The notes beneath the pieces are model-generated. The model made no database searches. It worked only from the letters and a program-made list of their open reading frames with translations, and had not been told where the DNA came from. From Oscillospiraceae bacterium (GTDB taxonomy: Bacteria > Bacillota > Clostridia > Oscillospirales > Ruminococcaceae), in assembly GCA_022770625.1 (NCBI GenBank), contig JALEHK010000083.1, positions 1 to 64,000 on the forward strand: DNA of 64,000 bases, read 5' to 3'. The translations under genes and the position numbers were made by a program. The first letter of the stretch is position 1. Each line of letters starts with the position of its first letter. This document shows, one piece after another, positions 24,727 to 33,733 of this stretch.

Positions 24727-25447
24727 CGGGGTTTCTTCCGAACAGGAAAAAGAGATCCGCGAAAGGATCCTTCGGCTGCGTGAGCGGATCGCGCAGGCAG
24801 CTGAAGAGGGCGGCCGTAAGGAAGAAGATGTCTCCCTGATGGCAGTCACCAAGACAGTCGATCCCGAAAGAGTCAATATAGCGCTTGACGCAGGGGTCTC
24901 TCTGCTGGGAGAAAATCGTGCGCAGGAGCTTATGGAAAAAAATTCATTCTATACCTGCGAAAAATCGCGAATTCACTTTATCGGGCACTTGCAGAGCAAT
25001 AAAATTCGCGATATAATAAACAGGGTGTCCTGCGTTGAATCGGTCGATAGCCTTCATCTGGCAAGCGCTCTGTCCGCCCAGGCGGAAAAGGCGGGGATCA
25101 TCATGCACTGTCTTTTGGAGGTCAACATCGGACAGGAAGAGAGCAAATCCGGATTTTCGCCGGAAGGGGTGCTCGATGCGGCAGGGGAAATAGCCGCGCT
25201 TCCGAACCTTTCGCTCCGCGGACTGATGACGGTTGCGCCGGCGTCTGCCGGACAGAATCATGACGACCGGTGCTTTGGAAGGATGCAGGAACTTTTCTTA
25301 GCCCTTCGGGAAAAAGAAGGCAGCGGGATCGATACCCTGTCGATGGGAATGACAGGAGATTTCGAGATGGCTGTCCGGAGAGGATCAACCCTTGTTCGTA
25401 TCGGACAGGGGATCTTTGGCGCCCGTAACTACCGAACCGGCGGGTAA
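24698..25447 (+). CDS. ylmE: YggS/YlmE pyridoxal phosphate homeostasis protein
   Basis: 249 residues, TTG start at 24698 overlapping the previous gene by 29 bases; no other start exists ahead of the conserved region. EVxxVAVTKTV-type opening (VSLMAVTKTVDPERV), LLGENRAQELMEK, HFIGHLQSNKIRDII, VESVDSLHLA, LLEVNIGQEESKSGF, LRGLMTVAP and LSMGMTGDFEMAVRRGSTLVRIGQGIFGAR. This fold binds PLP and has no known reaction; it balances PLP and amino acid pools. The Lys in VTKTV is the PLP Schiff-base residue. Part of the ylm division cluster. Confidence 0.96.
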   Translation: MVSIIRKTYSGVSSEQEKEIRERILRLRERIAQAAEEGGRKEEDVSLMAVTKTVDPERVNIALDAGVSLLGENRAQELMEKNSFYTCEKSRIHFIGHLQSNKIRDIINRVSCVESVDSLHLASALSAQAEKAGIIMHCLLEVNIGQEESKSGFSPEGVLDAAGEIAALPNLSLRGLMTVAPASAGQNHDDRCFGRMQELFLALREKEGSGIDTLSMGMTGDFEMAVRRGSTLVRIGQGIFGARNYRTGG

Positions 25448-25482
25448 ACCGCAAAGATAAAAATGAAAGGCGGCTAGTACAA

Positions 25483-26001
25483 ATGGGATTTATCGATAGA
25501 ATCAAGAAATTCATTTACAGTGACAACAACGAGTATGACGAAGAGATGGAAGAGGGTTACGGCGAAGAAGAAGAGTCCGCTTCTTCAGGAACAGCTTCTT
25601 CCTCCTCGTCTTCTTCAGACTACGGCTCTTCTTATGGAAGCGGTTCTTCTTACAGCGGAAGTTCGTACAGTTCTTCACGCAGCAGCTATACCCCCCGCAC
25701 CGGAAGAGTGGTCAATATCCAGACTTCCGCACAGCTTCAGGTCATGTTGGTGCAGCCCGAGCGGTTTGACGATTGCAAGGCGATCGCGGATAAGCTCAAT
25801 GAGAAGATCACGGTCGTTCTCAATCTCGAAGGGCGCGCGCCCGATCTTTCCAGACGGGTACTCGATTTCCTTAGCGGCGTTACCTACGCGAATGCAGGCA
25901 GCATCAAACAGGTCGCAAAGAACACCTATATGCTGACCCCCAGCAATGTTGAACTGCGCGGCGACCTGATGGACGAGCTTCAGAACAGCGGATTGATGTA
26001 A
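25483..26001 (+). CDS. sepF: Cell division protein SepF
   Basis: 172 residues, ATG 25483 behind GAAAGGCGGC. Membrane-binding N-terminal helix MGFIDRIKKFIY, then a long low-complexity Ser/Tyr/Gly/Glu linker (residues about 17-75). The SepF core is GRVVNIQTSAQLQVMLVQPERFDDCKAIADKLNEKITVVLNLEGRAPDLSRRVLDFLSGVTYANAGSIKQVAKNTYMLTPSNVEL. It tethers FtsZ filaments to the membrane and shapes the septum. The Ser-rich linker is longer than in B. subtilis SepF. Next to ylmE and ylmH; a YggT-type gene (ylmG) often in between is absent. Confidence 0.97.
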   Translation: MGFIDRIKKFIYSDNNEYDEEMEEGYGEEEESASSGTASSSSSSSDYGSSYGSGSSYSGSSYSSSRSSYTPRTGRVVNIQTSAQLQVMLVQPERFDDCKAIADKLNEKITVVLNLEGRAPDLSRRVLDFLSGVTYANAGSIKQVAKNTYMLTPSNVELRGDLMDELQNSGLM

Positions 26002-26007
26002 CAGACG

Positions 26008-26763
26008 ATGGATAGGGAAAACGAGTATTTTTCGGCATCAATCCGCAATCTCTTTACCCTTGCGGATAAGCAGTACTGTCCCAAATTTACCGCTTTTCTG
26101 AGTGAGGAGGAGCAGGCGCTTGCCCTTCCGCTTGCGGAAAAATGCGCCCGGAATACCGGAATGCAGATCCTTTTCTGGGGCGGGTATGAGGGCGCGGTAC
26201 GAAAGATGCTGGGCGTTTTTCCGGACGGGTTTGAGCCGGAGCGTGAACTTTTCCCAATCGTAGGTTATACCGCTCATTGCCGGAAAAGCGATGCCCTCGA
26301 ACACCGTGCGCTTCTCGGAAGTCTGATGGCGCAGCAGATCCGTCGGGAGATGCTGGGCGATCTTATCCCGATCGAGGCCGGAGCGGCGATTTTTGCCGAT
26401 GAGCGGATCGAAAAGGTCCTCTCGACCCAGATCGACCGGATCGGTTCGGTCGGCGTGCAGATGGAAAAGGGAACGCCTCCTCTGGAAAATGTGCAGCGGT
26501 TTGAACCGGTCAAGGGAAGTTTGATGTCTCCGAGACTGGACGCGGCTGTGGCACTTCTGGCTTCGACTAGCAGGGAAAAAGCCTGCGCGCTGATCCGCGA
26601 AGGACTTGTCAGTGTCGGTCATATCGAGGAAAAGGATGTAAGCCGTCACCTGAAAGAGGGAGATGTCGTCATTATCCGCCGCAAGGGAAAGTTTATCCTG
26701 CGTGAGATCGGCAGAGTAAGCCGGCGCGGACGGACGGCCGTTACCTTTGACAAATACGTTTGA
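26008..26763 (+). CDS. ylmH: YlmH-type RNA-binding protein (S4 domain)
   Basis: 251 residues, ATG 26008, seven bases after sepF. The body matches YlmH: LFTLADKQYCPKFTAFLSEEEQALAL, ILFWGGYEGAVRKMLGVFPDG, the central domain, and RIEKVLSTQIDRIGSVGVQMEKG. The C-terminal S4 domain is SPRLDAAVALLASTSREKACALIREGLVSVGHIEEKDVSRHLKEGDVVIIRRKGKFIL. The S4 fold binds RNA. Studies of YlmH in Bacillus implicate it in ribosome rescue; a role at division is historical inference from gene order. Confidence 0.94.
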   Translation: MDRENEYFSASIRNLFTLADKQYCPKFTAFLSEEEQALALPLAEKCARNTGMQILFWGGYEGAVRKMLGVFPDGFEPERELFPIVGYTAHCRKSDALEHRALLGSLMAQQIRREMLGDLIPIEAGAAIFADERIEKVLSTQIDRIGSVGVQMEKGTPPLENVQRFEPVKGSLMSPRLDAAVALLASTSREKACALIREGLVSVGHIEEKDVSRHLKEGDVVIIRRKGKFILREIGRVSRRGRTAVTFDKYV

Positions 26764-26921
26764 TCCGGTAAAGGGTAAGTAGCGGATAGTGTTTTACGGA
26801 ACCCTATCTGATGCTCATCGTTTCCGCATTGGATAAAGAGAAAGGCTTCCCCGCGCGGCCTTTTAAGGAGATCCTCTCCGGAGCGGGAAAAAGAGAGAAA
26901 TGAGAGAAAGGACAGGACAAA

Positions 26922-27599
26922 ATGAGCAAAGAAGCGAAATTTGAAAAAGCGGCTTTCGGCTATCGTCCGGAAGATGTTGATCGTTATGTTGCTGAGACTG
27001 AGAAAAAACTCGCAGCGGCTAAAGCGGAAAAGACGGAGCTTTTGAGCAAGATGAAGATCCTTGCCGATAAGATCACCGAGTACCGTTCCGATGAGGGAAA
27101 CCTTAAAGAAGCGATGCTGGGTGCGCAGCGCTTGAAATCCTCGATCGAGAGCGAAGCAAAGTCCAAGGCGGATACGACCGTTTCCGAGGCACAGGAATAC
27201 GCCAATAAGCTGATTTCCGAAGCGCAGGCCAAATCCAGCCAGATGATTACCGACGCACAGAATCGTGCGGCAGGTATGATCTCCGAGGCGCAGAAAACCG
27301 CCGAACAGAAGGTAAACTCGGTCGCTTCCGAAGTTGAACGGGAGCGCACAACTCTTTCCCAGCTGCAAAAAGAGGTTTCCGGATTTAAGAATAAACTGAT
27401 CGCGCTTTACCGCGAACATTTAAGTCTGATCACCAACCTTCCGGAAAAGGCACCGTCAGCGCTCGCCGCTTCCGAAGCGCCCGCGACTCAGCCGGTTGAA
27501 AAGAAGGAAGCGTCTGCGGCTCCTGCTGAAAAAGAAGAGGAGTTTGCGTTTAATGCAGATGCTTTTGCAGATAAATTCGGCGAGGTCAAGCTCAGCTGA
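26922..27599 (+). CDS. divIVA: DivIVA domain cell-pole protein
   Basis: 225 residues, ATG 26922 behind GAAAGGACAGG. Residues 5-30 (KFEKAAFGYRPEDVDRYVAETEKKLA) correspond to the conserved DivIVA N-terminal membrane-sensing region, and long coiled coils follow to residue about 160 (EAKSKADTTVSEAQEYANKLISEAQ). The tail is Ala/Pro/Glu-rich. It marks negatively curved membrane at poles and septa. The gene closes the ylmE-sepF-ylmH-divIVA series, with ileS 31 bases later. The 158 bases before it hold no clear promoter that I can see. Confidence 0.93.
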   Translation: MSKEAKFEKAAFGYRPEDVDRYVAETEKKLAAAKAEKTELLSKMKILADKITEYRSDEGNLKEAMLGAQRLKSSIESEAKSKADTTVSEAQEYANKLISEAQAKSSQMITDAQNRAAGMISEAQKTAEQKVNSVASEVERERTTLSQLQKEVSGFKNKLIALYREHLSLITNLPEKAPSALAASEAPATQPVEKKEASAAPAEKEEEFAFNADAFADKFGEVKLS

Positions 27600-27630
27600 T
27601 ATTGATCAATCGAAAGGAATGAAGAAAGCT

Positions 27631-30417
27631 ATGGCAAATTCTCAGGATTATAACAAGACCCTGAATCTGCCCCAGACCGACTTTGATATGCGCGCGGGTC
27701 TTCCCAAAAAGGAACCCACCTTTATCAAACATTGGAATGCTGTGGATCTTTACGAGAACATGGTAAAACGAAACGAGGGCAAACCGAAATATGTCCTCCA
27801 TGACGGCCCTCCCTATGCAAACGGAGATATTCACATGGGTACCGCGCTCAATAAGGTGCTCAAGGATATGATCGTCAAGTATAAGAATATGTCCGGCTTC
27901 CAGTCTCCTTATGTTCCCGGCTGGGATACTCACGGCCTTCCGACTGAGCTGAAAGCGCTGAAAAAGATCGGTGTCGATAAAAACGGCGTTCCGGTTCCCA
28001 AGCTGCGCGAGATCTGCCGCGAGTTCGCGATGGGTTATGTTGAGACGCAGAAGGAGCAGTTTATCCGTCTGGGCGTCACCGGTGATTTCAAGGATCCTTA
28101 TATCACCTTAAAGCCGGAATTTGAGGCGGAGCAGATTCGAGTTTTCGGTAAGATGGCGGAAAAGGGAATGATCTACCGCGGCTTAAAACCGGTTTACTGG
28201 TGCGCGGAGTGCGGAACCGCACTGGCGGAAGCTGAGATCGAATATAACGAAGACCCCTGCACCTCGATCTACGTTAAATTCAAGGTGACCGACGATAAAG
28301 GCTTCTTTGAGAAGTTGGGCGTCGATAAGGAAAAGGTCTCCTTTGTAATCTGGACGACTACGACCTGGACCATCCCCGGAAACCTTGCGATCTGCCTGAA
28401 CCCTGAATTTGATTATACGCTGGTTCATGTAGGCGATGAGTATTATGTCATGGCTTCTGAGCTGGCGCCCGGCGTCATGGAAAAAGCCGGTATCAGCGAT
28501 TATGAGTTGGTCGGTCATTTCACCGGTGCGGAATGCGAGTACATGAAGACCCGCCATCCCCTTTACGACCGCGTTTCTCTGGTTATCGTCGGCGACCATG
28601 TTACCCTCGATTCCGGTACCGGCTGTGTTCATACCGCTCCCGGCTTCGGCGCGGACGACTTTATCGTCTGCCAGAAATACCCAGAGATCCCGATCATCGT
28701 TCCGGTTGACGCGGAAGGCCGCCAGACGGAAGAGACCGGCCCGTATGCCGGTATGAAAACGGTCGAGTCCAACAAACCGATTCTTGAAGACCTCAGAAAC
28801 TGCGGCGCGCTTCTCGCGACCGAAGAGATTGTCCACCAGTATCCTCATTGCTGGAGATGCAAAGAGCCGGTCATGTTCCGTGCAACCAAACAGTGGTTCT
28901 GCTCGGTTGACGCCATCAAGGACGATGCGGTTAAGGCCATCAACGATGTAGAGTGGATCCCCGAGTGGGGCCGCGACCGGATCACTTCGATGGTTCGCGA
29001 CCGCAACGACTGGTGCATCTCCCGTCAGAGAAGATGGGGCGTTCCGATCCCTGTCCTTTACTGCGACGACTGCGGCGAACCGATCGTCAATGAGCAGTCG
29101 ATCGAAGCGATTGCGCAGATGTTCAAAAAGGAAGGCTCCGATTCCTGGTATCTGCATACGCCTGACTACTTCCTTCCCGAAGGTTTTGCCTGCCCCAAGT
29201 GCGGCTGCACGCATTTCACTCAGGAGCAGGATATTCTCGACGTATGGTTTGACTCCGGTACAACTCATTTCGGCGTCTTAAAACAGCGTCCCGAACTGAA
29301 ATGGCCGGCTGACCTTTACCTTGAAGGCGCTGACCAGTACAGAGGCTGGTTCCAGTCCTCTCTGCTGACAGCGGTTGCTTCCGGTCTGCCCGCGCCTTAT
29401 AAAGCTGTCTGCACCCACGGCTGGGTCGTTGACGGCGAAGGCAAGCAGATGCACAAATCTGCCGGCAACGCGATCTCTCCCTCTGAGGTCATCGATCAGT
29501 ACGGCGCGGATATCTTCCGCCTTTGGGTCGCTTCCTCCGATTATCATTCGGACATCCGCGTTTCCAAGGAGATCATCAAACAGCTCGCTGAGGCGTATCG
29601 TAAGATCCGCAACACCGCTCGTTATATTCTCGGCAACCTGAGCGATTTCGATCCCAATACCGATGCGGTTTCTCCCGATCAGCTGACCGAGCTGGATAAG
29701 TGGGCGTACAGCCGCCTGGATGAGGTGATCCGGGAAGCCAAGGCCGGTTACGAAGCGTTTGACTTCCATGTCGCGTTCCATGCCGTCCTCAACTACTGCA
29801 CCGTCGATATGTCCTCCTTCTATCTGGACATCATCAAGGATCGTCTCTACTGCGAAGAAAAGGACGGCGTTCTCCGCCGTGCCGCGCAGACGACCATCTA
29901 TGATATTCTCACCGCTTTCGTCCGTCTGATCGCTCCGATCCTCGTCTTTACTTCCGAAGAGATCTGGCAGCATATGCCGGTCAGAGAAGGCCTGAATAAG
30001 GACAGCGTTTTCTATAACGATATGCCCGAGCCTTTTGGCATTACCGTTGCAGCACCTGAAAAGTGGGCAACGCTGGAAGCAGTCCGTCCCGTCGTTCAGA
30101 AAGCGCTGGAAGAAAAGCGCGCCGCCAAGGTCTTTGGCAAATCGTTGGAAGCAAAGGTCACACTGACCTGCTCCGGTGAGCTGTACGATACCCTTCATTC
30201 GATGGAGGATTCTCTTCCCGACGTCTTTATCGTCTCTCAGGTCTCGATTGTAAACGGCGATGCCGGAGACGCAGAGCCTGCGGTTCTGGTAAGCGCAGAG
30301 CGTGCGGAAGGCGGGAAGTGCGAACGCTGCTGGAAGGTTCTTCCTTCGGTCGGCAGCGTAGAAGATCATCCGACCCTCTGCCCGAGATGCGCACGGGTCG
30401 TTAAGAGCCTTCTGTAA
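27631..30417 (+). CDS. ileS: Isoleucine-tRNA ligase
   Basis: 928 residues from ATG 27631 (GAAAGGA upstream); the frame opens much earlier, inside divIVA, without a matching N-terminus. Class I motifs: HMGT in PYANGDIHMGTALNKVLKDMI (HIGH type) and, in place of KMSKS, KQMHKS in DGEGKQMHKSAGNAISPSEV. CP1 editing domain with TTTWTIPGNLAICLNP and DSGTGCVHTAPGFGADDF. C-terminal zinc site CERCW...CPRCARVV. Typical short linker architecture of bacterial ileS. Charges tRNA-Ile with isoleucine. No T-box is possible in the short upstream gap. Confidence 0.97.
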   Translation: MANSQDYNKTLNLPQTDFDMRAGLPKKEPTFIKHWNAVDLYENMVKRNEGKPKYVLHDGPPYANGDIHMGTALNKVLKDMIVKYKNMSGFQSPYVPGWDTHGLPTELKALKKIGVDKNGVPVPKLREICREFAMGYVETQKEQFIRLGVTGDFKDPYITLKPEFEAEQIRVFGKMAEKGMIYRGLKPVYWCAECGTALAEAEIEYNEDPCTSIYVKFKVTDDKGFFEKLGVDKEKVSFVIWTTTTWTIPGNLAICLNPEFDYTLVHVGDEYYVMASELAPGVMEKAGISDYELVGHFTGAECEYMKTRHPLYDRVSLVIVGDHVTLDSGTGCVHTAPGFGADDFIVCQKYPEIPIIVPVDAEGRQTEETGPYAGMKTVESNKPILEDLRNCGALLATEEIVHQYPHCWRCKEPVMFRATKQWFCSVDAIKDDAVKAINDVEWIPEWGRDRITSMVRDRNDWCISRQRRWGVPIPVLYCDDCGEPIVNEQSIEAIAQMFKKEGSDSWYLHTPDYFLPEGFACPKCGCTHFTQEQDILDVWFDSGTTHFGVLKQRPELKWPADLYLEGADQYRGWFQSSLLTAVASGLPAPYKAVCTHGWVVDGEGKQMHKSAGNAISPSEVIDQYGADIFRLWVASSDYHSDIRVSKEIIKQLAEAYRKIRNTARYILGNLSDFDPNTDAVSPDQLTELDKWAYSRLDEVIREAKAGYEAFDFHVAFHAVLNYCTVDMSSFYLDIIKDRLYCEEKDGVLRRAAQTTIYDILTAFVRLIAPILVFTSEEIWQHMPVREGLNKDSVFYNDMPEPFGITVAAPEKWATLEAVRPVVQKALEEKRAAKVFGKSLEAKVTLTCSGELYDTLHSMEDSLPDVFIVSQVSIVNGDAGDAEPAVLVSAERAEGGKCERCWKVLPSVGSVEDHPTLCPRCARVVKSLL

Positions 30418-30439
30418 AAATACCATGGGTCATTGATCC

Positions 30440-30492
30440 GCGCCCTGTCCCGGCTGAACCTTGAAGCTCAGACGGGGCGGGGCGCTTATCTT
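30440..30492 (+). terminator. Hairpin between ileS and lspA
   Basis: GCGCCCTGTCCC (30440-30451) pairs with GGGGCGGGGCGC (30474-30485) using two G-U pairs, then TTATCTTTT. Probably partial termination or attenuation before lspA. Confidence 0.6.
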
Positions 30493-30511
30493 TTGGGGAG
30501 GAATCTGATTT

Positions 30512-31009
30512 ATGCTGCCATATCTTGCGCTGCTGCTTTCGGCAGTCCTTGCCTTTGTCGATCAGCTGCTCAAAATCGAAATGAGAAACTGGCTGAAATC
30601 GGCCGGAGAGATCCCGCTGATCGGAGAGGCGCTCAAGCTGACCTATCTGGAAAACCGCGGAATGGCGTTTGGAATGATGCAGGGACAGAAGTGGCTGTTG
30701 GTCTGGGTAACAGCTTTCGTTCTGTTGATCCTGATCGCCGCCATTATGATGGGAAAGATCCGTAAGCCCGCGACCCTTTTTACCACTGCCGTTATTATCG
30801 GCGGCGGCGTCGGAAATCTGATCGACCGGGTGTACCGGGGATATGTCATTGACTACATCAATGTCAGCCTGATCGATTTTCCGATCTTCAATTTCGCGGA
30901 TATCTGTGTGACCTGCGGAACGATCGTCCTGCTGATCCTGCTTGTGATCGAGATGGTTGAAGAAGAAAAGGCCGGAAAAGCGGCAAAGGTGGAAAACAAT
31001 GGAAAATGA
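30512..31009 (+). CDS. lspA: Lipoprotein signal peptidase LspA
   Basis: 165 residues, ATG 30512 behind GGGGAGG. Four TM helices: LPYLALLLSAVLAFVDQLLK, WLLVWVTAFVLLILIAAIMMG, LFTTAVIIGGGVGNLIDRV and ADICVTCGTIVLLILLVIEM. Catalytic Asp pair: GNLIDRVYRGYVIDY and FPIFNFADI. It cleaves prolipoproteins ahead of the lipidated Cys, and the window encodes several such lipoproteins (1-1178, 8072, 37821, 50163). The Lys/Glu C-terminal tail overlaps the next start by 11 bases, so translation is probably coupled. Confidence 0.97.
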   Translation: MLPYLALLLSAVLAFVDQLLKIEMRNWLKSAGEIPLIGEALKLTYLENRGMAFGMMQGQKWLLVWVTAFVLLILIAAIMMGKIRKPATLFTTAVIIGGGVGNLIDRVYRGYVIDYINVSLIDFPIFNFADICVTCGTIVLLILLVIEMVEEEKAGKAAKVENNGK

Positions 31010-32792
31010 GAACCTCGTCTTTTCAGCTGAGGCGGAGGATGCCGGGAAGCGGCTGGACGCATGGCTTTCCGAACGGCTTCCCGATCGCACCCGTTCATTT
31101 GTCCAGAAACTGATTGAAAACGGATGTGTGTCGGTTTCCGGGCGCCGGACGGTCAAAAAGGATAAAAATACGAAAGTCCAGTCCGGTCAGGAGATCTCAG
31201 TCGAGATTCCACAGCCGGAAGCGCTTGACCTGACACCGGAAAATATTCCGCTTTCGATTGTCTATGAGGATGATGACCTTCTGGTTGTCAATAAACCCAA
31301 GGGAATGGTGGTCCATCCCGCCCCCGGTAATCCGACCGGAACCCTTGTCCATGCGCTTTTATATCATTGCGGTGATTCGCTTTCCGGGATCAACGGCGTT
31401 GCCCGTCCCGGGATCGTCCATCGGATCGATAAGGATACCTCGGGCCTTTTGATCGTCGCAAAATCCGACCGCGCGCATATCGGCCTTGCCGAACAGATCC
31501 GGGTGCACTCCTTTACCCGCCGGTATGAAGCGATCGTCTACGGAAATATCAAAGAGGACAGCGGTACGCTGCGCAACTACCTCGGACGGAGCAGTGCTGA
31601 CCGGAAGAAGATGGCGGTCGTTTCTCCGCTTGCTCCCGATGCCCGGGAAGCTGTCACCCACTTTGAGGTGCTCGAACGGTTTCAGGGCTTTACCCATGTC
31701 CGGCTGACGCTTGAGACCGGCCGCACCCATCAGATCCGCGTTCAGATGGCCTATATCGGGCATCCGGTCGCGGGCGATCCGGTGTACGGCCCGGCGAAGG
31801 TGATCGGGGAACTGAACGGGCAATGCCTTCACGCCCGTGAGATCGGATTTGTTCATCCGGTAACGGGAGAAACGCTTTCCTTTACTTCTCCGCTTCCGGA
31901 TTATTTTACGGCTTTTCTTTCCAAACTCCGCCGCGGAAGCGCTCCTTCCGGAAACCGGATGGAGGATATCCTTTTCTGCTGTGACTGTGACGGGACATTG
32001 ATCCGGCGCGATGACTCGATACCGGAAGAAAATGTTGCCGCCGTCCGGCGTTTTTCTGCGGCGGGAGGAAAGTTTGCGCTTGCGACCGGGCGCCCGGTAC
32101 CGATGGTTGACCGGTTTATCGAAAAAATGGGGATCACGACCCCCTGTGTCCTTTTTAACGGGGGAATGATCTATGATCCGGTGGATCGGCGCCCGCTCTG
32201 GTATGCCGAGATCCCGCAGGATGTCAAAAAGCTCGTTTTGTCAGTGATGGAGGACTTTAAGGACGCGCCCGGAGGCGTTCCCGGCGTCGAGATTTTTGCG
32301 CCGGACATGATCTATGTCCTTAACTGGCACCCGTATATGCAGTGGCATCTGATCGACCGGTACCCGATCCCGTTTGAAAAAACGACCTTTTCCGCAGTCG
32401 AACATCTTCCGTGGGTCAAGTTCATGTTTGATTATGACGAAGAATATATGGAAGATTTGATAAAGTATCTGGACAAACAGGGGCTTTGTGGTGTACAATT
32501 AGTAAGAAGCGATCGTATGCTCTATGAAGTCCTTCCGAATGAAAGCGGAAAAGGAAAGGGCGTAAAAAGACTGTGCGATCTGCTGGGTGTGCCGGAAAAG
32601 CGGCTGGTCGGTATGGGCGATTACTATAACGACCGGGAACTGTTGGAAGCTGCTGCTTTTTCGGTGGTTCCGGATAATGCCCCCGCAGATATCAAGGCAC
32701 TCGCAGATTTGACGACAGCGGCGGATAACGATTCCGGTGCGGTTGCCGAAGCGCTCGATTATATCATGGAACACAAATCGTCTATATTCTGA
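30999..32792 (+). CDS. RluA-family pseudouridine synthase fused to Cof-type HAD hydrolase
   Basis: 597 residues from ATG 30999 behind AAAGGTGG, overlapping lspA. Residues 1-70 are an S4 domain (GKRLDAWLSERLP...VQKLIENGCVSVSG). Residues 75-310 are an RluD-like synthase: IVYEDDDLLVVNKPKGMVVHPA, GIVHRIDKDTSGLLIVAK (catalytic Asp) and LETGRTHQIRVQMAYIGHPVAGDPVYG. After about ten linker residues, residue 321 starts a full HAD of Cof type: FCCDCDGTLIRRD (DxDGT), ATGRPVPMV, SGKGKGVKRL and GMGDYYNDRELL. Neither half is truncated and I see no ribosome site before Met321 (31959). True fusion or a lost stop are both possible. Confidence 0.9.
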   Translation: MENENLVFSAEAEDAGKRLDAWLSERLPDRTRSFVQKLIENGCVSVSGRRTVKKDKNTKVQSGQEISVEIPQPEALDLTPENIPLSIVYEDDDLLVVNKPKGMVVHPAPGNPTGTLVHALLYHCGDSLSGINGVARPGIVHRIDKDTSGLLIVAKSDRAHIGLAEQIRVHSFTRRYEAIVYGNIKEDSGTLRNYLGRSSADRKKMAVVSPLAPDAREAVTHFEVLERFQGFTHVRLTLETGRTHQIRVQMAYIGHPVAGDPVYGPAKVIGELNGQCLHAREIGFVHPVTGETLSFTSPLPDYFTAFLSKLRRGSAPSGNRMEDILFCCDCDGTLIRRDDSIPEENVAAVRRFSAAGGKFALATGRPVPMVDRFIEKMGITTPCVLFNGGMIYDPVDRRPLWYAEIPQDVKKLVLSVMEDFKDAPGGVPGVEIFAPDMIYVLNWHPYMQWHLIDRYPIPFEKTTFSAVEHLPWVKFMFDYDEEYMEDLIKYLDKQGLCGVQLVRSDRMLYEVLPNESGKGKGVKRLCDLLGVPEKRLVGMGDYYNDRELLEAAAFSVVPDNAPADIKALADLTTAADNDSGAVAEALDYIMEHKSSIF

Positions 32793-32871
32793 GGGCGGAA
32801 AATTCCGCATCGGGATGTTGTCCGCGCTCTCCTTTGGAAGTGCGCATCAGCAGAAAGGAATGATCACTTTT

Positions 32872-33711
32872 ATGGAACTCGCAGAAAAACGAAATCTCCA
32901 GAAGGTAGCTACCCGCATCCGTCTTGGCGTCATTGAGGGTACCTATAACGCCAAATCCGGCCATCCGGGCGGTTCTCTTTCAATTGCCGATACGCTGGCG
33001 TATCTTTACTGGAAAGAAATGAATATCGACCCCAAGAATCCCAAAATGGAAGGAAGAGACCGTCTGGTCCTTTCCAAGGGTCATAGCGCTCCCGCGCTTT
33101 ACGCGGCGCTTGCGGAAAGAGGATATTTCCCTGTGGAAGAGTTAAAGACGCTTCGTCATATCGGCTCGATGCTTCAGGGTCATCCGAATATGAACGATAC
33201 TCCCGGCGTGGAAATGTCCACCGGTTCGCTCGGTCAGGGGATCTCCGCTGCCTGCGGCATGGCTCTGGCTGCTAAGGTAAAGGGCGAGGATTCCCGCGTT
33301 TACACCATCCTCGGCGATGGTGAGATTGAAGAGGGACAGGTCTGGGAGGCTTCGATGTTTGCCGCTCAGTATAAGCTGGACAATCTCGTTGCCATCATCG
33401 ACAACAACAACCTCCAGATCGACGGCCCGATCACCGAGGTTATGTCCTCTTACCCGATCACCGATAAATTTACCGCTTTCGGCTGGAACGTCATCGCAAT
33501 CGACGCGCATGACTTTGATCAGCTCGAAGCTGCTTTCAAGGCTGCCCGCACCGTCAAGGGCAAACCGACTGCGATCATCCAGAAGTCGGTCAAGGGCAAG
33601 GGCGTTTCCTTTATGGAAAACCAGGTCTCCTGGCACGGTACCGCACCGAATGCCGAACAGTATGAACAGGCGAAAGCTGAACTGAACGCTGCTCTTGCTG
33701 CGCTGGATTGA
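32872..33711 (+). CDS. Transketolase, N-terminal (TPP-binding) subunit
   Basis: 279 residues from ATG 32872 (CAGAAAGGA upstream; ATG 32860 is right at that site). VIEGTYNAKSGHPGGSLSIADTLAYLYW, RDRLVLSKGHSAPALYAAL, HPNMNDTPGVEMSTGSLGQGIS and the TPP motif LGDGEIEEGQVWEA...NNNLQIDG. This is the first half of a split transketolase, with the C-terminal half following 22 bases later. Transfers two-carbon units in the non-oxidative pentose phosphate pathway. Split subunits are common in Firmicutes. Confidence 0.96.
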   Translation: MELAEKRNLQKVATRIRLGVIEGTYNAKSGHPGGSLSIADTLAYLYWKEMNIDPKNPKMEGRDRLVLSKGHSAPALYAALAERGYFPVEELKTLRHIGSMLQGHPNMNDTPGVEMSTGSLGQGISAACGMALAAKVKGEDSRVYTILGDGEIEEGQVWEASMFAAQYKLDNLVAIIDNNNLQIDGPITEVMSSYPITDKFTAFGWNVIAIDAHDFDQLEAAFKAARTVKGKPTAIIQKSVKGKGVSFMENQVSWHGTAPNAEQYEQAKAELNAALAALD

Positions 33712-33733
33712 TTAAGAAGGAGGATTTAGATCC

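Noticed and set aside
28183..30426. Minus-strand frames opposite ileS
   Set aside because: Shadow frames; ileS is complete and in the right operon.
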